This document shows, piece after piece, positions 1-4,611 of a stretch of DNA of 5,760 nucleotides. Numbering within the stretch: the first letter of the stretch is position 1; the number at the start of each line of letters is the position of its first letter. The stretch is from Clostridia bacterium (GTDB lineage Bacteria > Bacillota > Clostridia > Oscillospirales > CAG-272), in NCBI GenBank assembly GCA_017559555.1, contig JAFYRH010000249.1, positions 1 through 5,760 on the forward strand, in the 5' to 3' direction. The notes under the pieces are model-generated. The model saw nothing but the letters and a program-made list of their open reading frames with translations, searched no databases and was not told where the DNA came from. Made by a program: the position numbers and the translations under genes.

Positions 1-31
1 ACAAGCGGAAGCAAGGAGCGAATGCGACGAA

Positions 32-115
32 GGGATATGGCTTGGAGTTTTGGTGGCTTTCTTTCACAAATGTAACATCCCATTAGCAAGCCACCGAGAT
101 TTCTAACCATATCCC
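32..115 (+). other. Long imperfect hairpin, possible structured RNA
   Basis: Bases 32-59 can pair with 88-115 in one continuous register. GGGATATGG (32-40) pairs with CCATATCCC (107-115), and GGTGGCTT (52-59) with AAGCCACC (88-95). The segment between them pairs throughout except at two positions (41/106 and 43/104), if G-U wobbles are allowed. The four wobbles (45/102, 47/100, 49/98, 51/96) are G-U only when the plus strand is transcribed; on the minus strand they would be A-C mismatches. Further small helices are possible at 61-62/85-86 and 69-72/81-84. No promoter or U-tract was identified, and no RNA family was recognised. It may instead be a folded-back copy of a dispersed repeat. Confidence 0.45.
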
Positions 116-120
116 GCATC

Positions 121-236
121 GGCTAAAAGCCTCGCGGTTTTGTATCGGATCGTCGCCGCGAGCGGCTCACTCCCTCAACAAAACTTCGACTTCGGTCGGC
201 GGTCGTGCACGCCGCCCTGCGCTCAGAATGACAAAC
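121..236. repeat. GC-rich palindromic intergenic repeat block
   Basis: This non-coding stretch holds several short palindromes: GGCT/AGCC (121-124 and 128-131), and GGCGG (198-202) with CCGCC (212-216) around GTGCAC (205-210). The ending CTGCGCTCAGAATGACA (217-233), with CTTCGACTTCGG (184-195) before it, resembles the CTTCGACTTCGCTCAGAATGACA-type words scattered through many bacterial genomes, here apparently interrupted by the GC-rich palindrome. The resemblance is from memory, not from a search. No coding frame of useful length is visible. Confidence 0.45.
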
Positions 237-275
237 AGAGGCTTTGTTTCTCGATACGTGTTAGAAAAAAACGGG

Positions 276-289
276 CGATTCGTGAATCG
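276..289. repeat. Palindromic repeat unit, copy 1
   Basis: CGATTCGTGAATCG is an inverted repeat with arms CGATTC and GAATCG around GT/TG. It is flanked by GGG on the left and ACC on the right, so the outer stem is imperfect in this copy. The same unit recurs at 521-534. Confidence 0.55.
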
Positions 290-517
290 ACCTTACGGTA
301 AAGATAAAAATTTCTTGTAGCAAAAACGAACGCATATCGCGTACAAAAGACCAACCGGTAGGGGATGGCGCCCTCGACATCCCGAAACAAACAAGTTTTT
401 GCACACTGTACCCCACCCGGTAGGGGAGGGGCGATTTTTGCGAAGCAAATTTGCCACGTAGCGAAGCGGAGTTTGCTTGCATCCTCCCGAAAACAAACGA
501 AAACCGCAAACAAAAAC

Positions 518-537
518 GGGCGATTCGTGAATCGCCC
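518..537. repeat. Palindromic repeat unit, copy 2 (intact)
   Basis: This copy has arms GGGCGATTC and GAATCGCCC separated by two bases, so the outer GGG/CCC that is broken in copy 1 is intact here. Similar GGGCGATTC-type palindromes are familiar in intergenic DNA of gut Clostridia (recollection, not searched). Confidence 0.55.
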
Positions 538-628
538 CTACAAGAAATTCTAATCTTCACCGTAGGGTGGCGCTTGATTTAGAACTATATGTTAGAAAAA
601 ACAGGTGATTTATAAAACTCCATTTTTA

Positions 629-958
629 TCAAATCAGAACAATGGTTGTCTTCTTCCCTGCCTTTTTCGCGTATTCTATGGTGTGTTGTGTGCCTTTGGA
701 ATGTCCATCCCAAATAATCAATACGGTGTCTGCCATATCAACCATTTGCTCGTTTCTTTTGAGTGGTGCGGCACGACCGTAAAGATTATAGCGCGGACGA
801 ATGATGTATTTTGAAATACGGTGAGAATCGGCATACTGTTCGGCTAAAAAATCAACACCGCTTGCTCCACCGCTAATAATAACATCCACGTCATTTGATA
901 TGTAAGGAGATAAATCAAAACTTGTAATACTTCGTGAACCGGCAACTAACAATTTCAT
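629..958 (-). CDS. Small SLOG-fold protein, DUF2493 / YspA-like family
   Basis: This 109-residue soluble protein matches the DUF2493 (YspA-type SLOG) pattern. It has an N-terminal strand ending in GSRS (residues 7-10), the glycine-rich SGGASGVDFLAEQYA (29-43), NLYGRAAPLKRNEQMV (58-73) with the conserved R-N pair, and ADTVLIIWDGHSKGTQHTI (76-94) before a C-terminal helix and strand. The SLOG fold is Rossmann-like, and members are thought to bind nucleotides or nucleotide-derived ligands; the exact ligand or enzyme activity of this subfamily is not established. The start is supported by AGAGAGG six bases upstream of the ATG. It is a single-gene transcript, divergent from the HTH gene across about 105 bases, and its promoter overlaps a palindrome that the HTH protein may bind. 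No clear terminator follows it. Family call is strong; function is open. Confidence 0.88.
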   Translation of the reverse strand: MKLLVAGSRSITSFDLSPYISNDVDVIISGGASGVDFLAEQYADSHRISKYIIRPRYNLYGRAAPLKRNEQMVDMADTVLIIWDGHSKGTQHTIEYAKKAGKKTTIVLI

Positions 959-976
959 AAAATACCTCTCTTTAAT

Positions 977-998
977 ATATACTTATATAAGTATATAC
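977..998. promoter_or_regulatory. 22-bp perfect palindrome, candidate operator of the SLOG promoter
   Basis: The half TATATACTTAT (977-987) is followed by its exact reverse complement to 998. The palindrome covers the -10 box and predicted start point of the minus-strand promoter, so a bound protein would block transcription. The divergent HTH protein is the obvious candidate binder (inference). AT-rich sequence makes palindromes easier to find, but a perfect 22-mer is still notable. Confidence 0.65.
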
Positions 999-1019
999 CA
1001 AATTGGGTAGATTGTCAAG
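991..1019 (-). promoter_or_regulatory. Promoter of the SLOG gene
   Basis: Read on the minus strand, TTGACA (1019-1014) is followed after exactly 17 bases by TATACT (996-991), close to the vegetative sigma consensus. The expected transcript start near 984 leaves a leader of about 25 bases containing the AGAGAGG ribosome binding site. Confidence 0.8.
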
Positions 1020-1040
1020 AGAGTATATATTCGTTAGAAT
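1013..1040 (+). promoter_or_regulatory. Promoter of the HTH regulator gene
   Basis: TTGTCA (1013-1018) is followed after 16 bases by TAGAAT (1035-1040). The -35 box overlaps five bases of the opposite-strand TTGACA, so the two divergent promoters cannot easily be occupied at the same time. The predicted start near 1047 gives a leader of about 18 bases. Confidence 0.65.
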
Positions 1041-1044
1041 ATAC
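1023..1044. promoter_or_regulatory. Inverted repeat over the HTH gene -10 box, candidate operator
   Basis: TATATTC (1026-1032) and GAATATA (1037-1043) are perfect arms around GTTA, and the wider site begins GTATATA and ends ATATAC. AGTATATA here (1022-1029) is identical to 991-998 in the other operator, 31 bases away, about three helical turns. This suggests one protein binding both sites; that is inference. Confidence 0.55.
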
Positions 1045-1064
1045 ACAGAAAGAGAGGGATATTT

Positions 1065-1268
1065 ATGATAAGACTTACAATAGATAAAATATTAGAAAAA
1101 CGCGGTATCACTCGATATGAATTGGCAAAAAGAACAGAAATAAAATTTCAAACAATAGACCGTTACTACAAAAATCGTGTAATTCGTTACGATAGTTACA
1201 TTTTAGATCGCATCTGCGAGGTTTTGGAGTGCAACGTAAGCGATATTATCGAACATGTGGAAGAATAA
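1065..1268 (+). CDS. Small Xre/Cro-family HTH transcriptional regulator
   Basis: The 67-residue protein is almost entirely a single DNA-binding domain of the Xre (Cro/C1, YozG-like) type. LTIDKILEKRGITRYELAKRT (residues 4-24) gives helix 1, the turn and helix 2; FQTIDRYYKN (28-37) is the probable recognition helix; YDSYILDRICEVLECNVSDII (42-62) forms the remaining helices. This length is usual for stand-alone members, which have no ligand domain. AGAGAGGG sits seven bases before the ATG and fixes the start. It is transcribed divergently from the SLOG gene, and its own promoter overlaps an inverted repeat, so autorepression plus control of the neighbour is likely. A terminator follows at the stop codon. 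Family call is firm; targets are inferred. Confidence 0.88.
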   Translation: MIRLTIDKILEKRGITRYELAKRTEIKFQTIDRYYKNRVIRYDSYILDRICEVLECNVSDIIEHVEE

Positions 1269-1300
1269 AAAGGTAACCTCAGGGCTACCTTTTCTTTTTT
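1268..1300 (+). terminator. Intrinsic terminator of the HTH gene, possibly bidirectional
   Basis: AAAAGGTA (1268-1275) pairs with TACCTTTT (1286-1293), with an inner CC/GG pair and a TCAG loop, followed by a T-rich tract. It starts on the last base of the HTH stop codon. Read from the minus strand the same stem ends in a short T run, so it could also stop transcripts coming from the converging glnN. Confidence 0.75.
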
Positions 1301-1302
1301 TG

Positions 1303-1491
1303 TTTTCTACTTTTGGAGTTGGCAGGGTTGGTGGTCCCTGACAACTTGCGATAGCTTGGCGCGAATTTATGAGCATCTCTGCTGTCTGCTGGTGTCTGTA
1401 AAAATTCTCTTTTGCTTTTTTTGTCAGAAAGTTCTTGAAAGGGGTGTGGGGAAAACTTCTCACAAGAAGTTTTCCCCACAAAAAACAAAAA
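1303..1491. other. Non-coding spacer between convergent genes, repeat-like
   Basis: No convincing gene is seen. GTTGGCAGGG (1318-1327) pairs with CCCTGACAAC (1336-1345), with one mismatch and an 8-base loop. CTGCTGTCTGCTGGTGTCTG (1379-1398) carries an internal imperfect tandem repeat. A perfect 16-bp hairpin follows at 1445-1480. Minus-strand frames through this stretch resemble, from memory, spurious translations of a dispersed repeat seen in gut Clostridia. Confidence 0.4.
1445..1480. repeat. Perfect 16-bp hairpin downstream of glnN
   Basis: TGTGGGGAAAACTTCT (1445-1460) is exactly complementary to AGAAGTTTTCCCCACA (1465-1480) around a four-base loop. It begins 12 bases past the glnN stop. 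It lacks a U-tract after the stem on either strand: T-rich sequence precedes it on the minus strand. So it is not a canonical intrinsic terminator. It may protect the glnN transcript 3' end or be the terminal part of a dispersed repeat. Confidence 0.6.
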
Positions 1492-3594
1492 TCAAACTCT
1501 AAACATCATGTCACCGTAGGTAGGCACAGGCCAGAGGTCGGAGGCGGTGAGAATTTCCATTTCATCTACAGCGGCGCGCAGGTCGTTCATAACGGGAATA
1601 ACGTTTTCGGCATAATAAACGGCACGGGATTTGTCATCGGCAATCGATGCGGCAATTTCTTCCTCGCGTGTGAGCTTTTGAACAGCGTCATAGGTTTTTG
1701 CAAGGCTATTTGACAGACGTGTAATGATATTTCGCTCAACGTCGCAAGAAATCTCGGGGCAAACGACCATCTTCTTAGCGGCAGAATCGGCAACCTGTGC
1801 CACGTAACGCTCAACCGCAGGGATGTAATCGCGAGACGCCATTACCACCATGGTCAGGGCTTCAATGTTGATAATTTTGGCGTAATTTTCAAAATAAATT
1901 TCTTCACGAGAACGCATTTCGGTCTCGCTCATAACACCGAGAGAGGAGAACAGAGCCACGTTCTTTTCGCTCATAAAGGTCTTGTAGGCATCCACCGAGG
2001 TGGGCAGGTTGGCAAGACCGCGAGCGGCGGCTTCTTTTTCCCATTCGGCAGAATATCCGTTGCCGTCAAAGAGAATTCGCTTGTGCTTTTTAAAGGTATC
2101 TTGAATGAGCTTTGCAAGTGCCGTGTCAAAATTGTCGGCATTCTCAAGGATGTCGGCAAACTGACGGAAGGACTCGGCAACTGCGGTGTTGAGCACCGTG
2201 TTGGGCATGGCAATGTTTTGCGAGGAGCCAAGCATACGGAACTCGAATTTGTTACCCGTGAATGCAAAAGGAGAGGTACGGTTGCGGTCGGTGGTGTCCT
2301 TGCGGAAGACCGGAACAGAGGGAATACCGAGATCCATCACCGCTTTTTTAGCACCCTTGTAGGACGTGCCCTCGATGATGGCATCGATAACGGCTCTCAT
2401 ATCTTCGCCCACGAAGACGGAAACAATGGCAGGGGGCGCCTCGCAAGAGCCGAGACGGTGGTCGTTGCCGGGGAAGGCAACAGAAACACGCAAAAGCTCT
2501 TGATAATCGTCAACAGCCTTGATAATTGCCGCCAGAATCAGTAAGAATTGCATGTTTTCACCGGGAGTTTTGCCGGGGTCAAGCAGGTTCTTTCCACCGG
2601 CACTCATCGACCAGTTGTTGTGCTTGCCCGAGCCGTTAACGCCGGCATAAGGCTTTTCGTGAAGCAAGCAAACAAGTCCGTGACGCTCGGCAATCTTCTT
2701 CATAAACTCCATAGTGAGGAGGTTGTGGTCAACGGCAATGTTTACGGTATCGTAAATGGGAGCAAGCTCGTGTTGTGCGGGAGCCGCCTCGTTGTGCTTG
2801 GTTTTGGCGTTGATGCCCATCTTCCAAAGTTCCTTGTCGAGGTCAGACATAAAAGCGGCAATTCGCGTCTTAAGGGGACCAAAGTAGTGATCCTCAAGCT
2901 CCTGCCCCTTGGGCGCAGTTGCACCAAAGAGTGTGCGTCCCGTGTAGAGCAGATCCTTGCGGCGCTCATACATTTTTTTGTCTATGATAAAATATTCTTG
3001 TTCGGCACCTACAGTGATATCCACGTGCTTGGTTTGATCGTCACCAAACAAGCGCAAAATACGCAGGGACTCTGTGTTAAGTGCATCCATCGAACGCAAA
3101 AGCGGTGTTTTGGAGTCGAGTGCTTCACCTGTGTAAGAACAGAACGCGGTAGGAATATACAAGGTGCCGTCCTTTACAAACGCATAAGATGCAGGATCCC
3201 ACGCGGTGTATCCTCTTGCCTCAAAGGTAGCGCGCAAGCCGCCCGTGGGGAAAGAAGAAGCATCCGACTCACCTCTGATGAGTTCTTTGCCCGAAAACTC
3301 CATAACGACCTTGCAAGGTCCTACGGGAGAGATGAAAGCGTCGTGCTTTTCGGCAGTTACACCCGTCAGGGGTTGGAACCAATGTGTGTAGTGTGTAGCT
3401 CCCTTTTCGGTTGCCCAATCCTTCATCGCGTTGGCAACAACGTCGGCAATCGAAGGGTCGATGGTTCTGCCGGTGGCAATGGTCTTTGTCAAGGATTTGT
3501 AAACCTCGCGCGGCAGTCTTTCGCGCATGACGTCATCGTTAAAGACCATGCAACCAAAAAATTCGGATATCTTGTTGTCCATAGGATAAAACAT
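1492..3594 (-). CDS. glnN: Glutamine synthetase type III
   Basis: This cytoplasmic enzyme makes glutamine from glutamate, ammonia and ATP, the entry point of nitrogen assimilation. At 700 residues it has the usual GSIII length, much longer than GSI or GSII, and the N-terminal region typical of the type (MVFNDDVMRERLP, 16-28; HWFQPLTG, 71-78). Catalytic blocks are in order: GAEQEYF (196-202) and NEAAPAQHELAPIY (268-281) for metal, NGSGKHNNWSM (320-330) for nucleotide and glutamate, AFPGNDHRLGSCEAP (373-387), and NRTSPFAFTGNKFEFRMLGS (438-457). No key block is missing. The ATG at 3594 lies four bases after AAGGA. A second in-frame ATG at 3582 (Met5) lies 11 bases after AAAGGA and fits family N-termini as well, so the start is uncertain by four codons. 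It is a single-gene transcript with its own promoter, no PII or transporter gene beside it. Confidence 0.97.
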   Translation of the reverse strand: MFYPMDNKISEFFGCMVFNDDVMRERLPREVYKSLTKTIATGRTIDPSIADVVANAMKDWATEKGATHYTHWFQPLTGVTAEKHDAFISPVGPCKVVMEFSGKELIRGESDASSFPTGGLRATFEARGYTAWDPASYAFVKDGTLYIPTAFCSYTGEALDSKTPLLRSMDALNTESLRILRLFGDDQTKHVDITVGAEQEYFIIDKKMYERRKDLLYTGRTLFGATAPKGQELEDHYFGPLKTRIAAFMSDLDKELWKMGINAKTKHNEAAPAQHELAPIYDTVNIAVDHNLLTMEFMKKIAERHGLVCLLHEKPYAGVNGSGKHNNWSMSAGGKNLLDPGKTPGENMQFLLILAAIIKAVDDYQELLRVSVAFPGNDHRLGSCEAPPAIVSVFVGEDMRAVIDAIIEGTSYKGAKKAVMDLGIPSVPVFRKDTTDRNRTSPFAFTGNKFEFRMLGSSQNIAMPNTVLNTAVAESFRQFADILENADNFDTALAKLIQDTFKKHKRILFDGNGYSAEWEKEAAARGLANLPTSVDAYKTFMSEKNVALFSSLGVMSETEMRSREEIYFENYAKIINIEALTMVVMASRDYIPAVERYVAQVADSAAKKMVVCPEISCDVERNIITRLSNSLAKTYDAVQKLTREEEIAASIADDKSRAVYYAENVIPVMNDLRAAVDEMEILTASDLWPVPTYGDMMFRV

Positions 3595-3601
3595 CCTTTC
3601 C

Positions 3602-3619
3602 TTGATACGTACGTATCAA
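3602..3619. promoter_or_regulatory. 18-bp perfect palindrome in the glnN leader
   Basis: TTGATACGTACGTATCAA is fully self-complementary. It lies between the predicted glnN transcript start (about 3635) and the start codon, and its last two bases join the ribosome binding site AAGGAAAGG (3603-3595). It could be a repressor site acting as a block to elongation or, in RNA, a hairpin that limits ribosome access. It does not match the GlnR consensus TGTNA-N7-TNACA. The regulator is unknown. Confidence 0.6.
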
Positions 3620-3641
3620 AAAAATAAAAAAAATATGGTTT

Positions 3642-3670
3642 ATTATATAATAATAAATCGCGTTTGTCAA
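3642..3670 (-). promoter_or_regulatory. Exact-consensus promoter of glnN
   Basis: On the minus strand TTGACA (3670-3665) is followed after exactly 17 bases by TATAAT (3647-3642), identical to the vegetative sigma consensus in both boxes and in spacing. The predicted start near 3635 gives a leader of about 40 bases, too short for a known riboswitch. Such a strong core promoter suggests that control is by repression or later in expression. Confidence 0.88.
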
Positions 3671-3719
3671 TGCCAATGGAACAAATTTGTCTATATGCCG
3701 ATACAATTCGCATTTTCTC

Positions 3720-3748
3720 TTGACTGTTTTGTGAATTTGTGCTATACT
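3720..3748 (+). promoter_or_regulatory. Promoter of the NERD operon
   Basis: TTGACT (3720-3725), a 17-base spacer and TATACT (3743-3748) match the vegetative consensus at five of six positions in each box. The predicted start, about 3755, lies only about six bases before the first candidate ATG at 3761, which bears on the start choice of the downstream gene. Confidence 0.8.
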
Positions 3749-3760
3749 GCAAGGGAAGAA

Positions 3761-4609
3761 ATGAAAGTGAGCAAAAAAATGAGTGGATTTTTGAAAACAA
3801 TTTGGAACAGAGCAACAGCAGAACACCTGCCCCTCTTGGAGGAGATCGAGACCTTTGGTGCCGATGGCGAAGAGGTCATCTATCGCCTGCTTTGCTCGCA
3901 TTTTGATTGTGTTATTCGCAACGTGGTCGTTCCCCATAAAAATCTGTATCTTGAAAAGGATTTTCTTGTTATTCACAAAAACGTTCCGTTTGTAATCGAG
4001 GTCAAGAATTGGAAGGGTGAGATCGGTTGCGAAAAGAACGGTGATTTTTATCAAAACAAAGAGAACGGTGTGCATAAAACGCTCAAAAGCCCCGTTGGAA
4101 CCACCAAGCAATTCATTGAAAAAATGCGTTCTTTTTACAAGATAGATACCCCTGTGTGTGGTGTGGTGATTTTTGCAGAACCTGATTGCAAGGTGACGAC
4201 CCCTGACGAAATGGATGGCGTTGCACTTTTTACACCCCAAAAAGCCATTACGTATATCAAAAATCGCGCAAATTCGCTCAAGCAAAAAGAACGTTCAATA
4301 GCCCCTGAGCAAATACTTCACTGCACACGCTTTTACAGTCGCGATAGCGAATTTTGCAAGGGAATGTTGGCAGATTGCTTTTTTGATTGTGAAACACCCG
4401 ATGGTGCCATTGTTCGCATCGACACAAACCGTCTCGCTTATCTCAGCGTAGAGACTCAAATGCTAAAAATGAAAGACAAGTTGTTCCTCACCTACACCAA
4501 TGGTGCCACCGATGTTTTTTATAACCGTGACATCGTTTTTGACGTTGTTTGCCTTGACGGAACCTGTCGAAAAATAGCACTTCAACGTGTGCGTCACATT
4601 GTTTTTTGA
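3761..4609 (+). CDS. NERD-domain protein, predicted nuclease
   Basis: The 282-residue protein has a NERD (nuclease-related) domain at about residues 25-140, a fold related to restriction-type PD-(D/E)xK nucleases. Visible landmarks are FGADGEEVIYRLL (32-44, the GxxGE motif), EKDFLVIHKN (65-74, with D67) and FVIEVKNWKGEI (77-88), where E80-x-K82 is the expected catalytic pair, so the active site looks intact. Nuclease activity is a family prediction. No helicase, kinase or membrane domain is attached. Residues about 193-282 form a separate strand-rich tail of unknown type containing DSEFCKGMLADCF (195-207), a motif echoed in the next gene. AAGGGAAG precedes the ATG at 3761, but the promoter is so close that the in-frame ATG at 3779 (Met7) may be the true start. 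It is the first gene of a two-gene operon, divergent from glnN. Confidence 0.85.
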   Translation: MKVSKKMSGFLKTIWNRATAEHLPLLEEIETFGADGEEVIYRLLCSHFDCVIRNVVVPHKNLYLEKDFLVIHKNVPFVIEVKNWKGEIGCEKNGDFYQNKENGVHKTLKSPVGTTKQFIEKMRSFYKIDTPVCGVVIFAEPDCKVTTPDEMDGVALFTPQKAITYIKNRANSLKQKERSIAPEQILHCTRFYSRDSEFCKGMLADCFFDCETPDGAIVRIDTNRLAYLSVETQMLKMKDKLFLTYTNGATDVFYNRDIVFDVVCLDGTCRKIALQRVRHIVF

Positions 4610-4611
4610 TT

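Larger units (their letters stand above)
259..616. repeat. Mosaic of inverted and direct repeats (MITE-like or REP-like)
   Basis: Three layers of repetition are visible. The palindrome CGATTCGTGAATCG occurs at 276-289 and 521-534, both times after ACGGG. A block of about 30 bases at 291-320 is repeated inverted at about 538-567: CCTTACGGTAAAG against the reverse complement of CTTCACCGTAGGG, both reaching TTTCTTGTAG. The words GTTAGAAAAAA at 260-270 and 591-601 form an outer direct repeat. Inside lie a second direct repeat, CCGGTAGGGGA (355-365 and 418-428), and hairpins GGGATG/CATCCC (362-367 and 378-383) and AAGCAAA/TTTGCTT (443-449 and 472-478). No transposase gene is present. Open frames across it have no protein-like composition. 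Confidence 0.55.

Noticed and set aside
1..120. tRNA or riboswitch at the left edge
   Set aside because: The long single hairpin lacks a cloverleaf, T-loop or any riboswitch core I know.
223..560. Several overlapping short frames on both strands in the repeat region
   Set aside because: Three or more frames are open at once because the repeats are stop-poor; none has a protein-like composition or ribosome binding site.
259..616. CRISPR array
   Set aside because: Repeats are few, partly inverted and unevenly spaced, and no cas gene is nearby.
1203..1481. Minus-strand frame of 92 codons between glnN and the HTH gene
   Set aside because: It overlaps the HTH gene and the perfect hairpin, has no ribosome binding site, and looks like translated repeat DNA.
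2548..3627. Long plus-strand open frame of 359 codons
   Set aside because: It lies wholly antisense to glnN, whose protein matches its family from end to end, and its own translation has no recognisable domain or ribosome binding site.
3665..3683. Possible GlnR box near the glnN -35 element (TGTCA...GGAACA)
   Set aside because: The spacing is two bases too long for TGTNA-N7-TNACA and the right half does not match.
3602..3760. Upstream extension of the NERD gene to an ATG near 3602
   Set aside because: The extension would be translated from sequence upstream of the gene's own promoter and across the glnN promoter, and the added residues look non-coding.
3539..4285. Minus-strand open frame of 248 codons
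   Set aside because: It is antisense to the NERD gene and crosses the glnN start and promoter; its composition is cysteine-, histidine- and phenylalanine-rich, as expected of a shadow frame.
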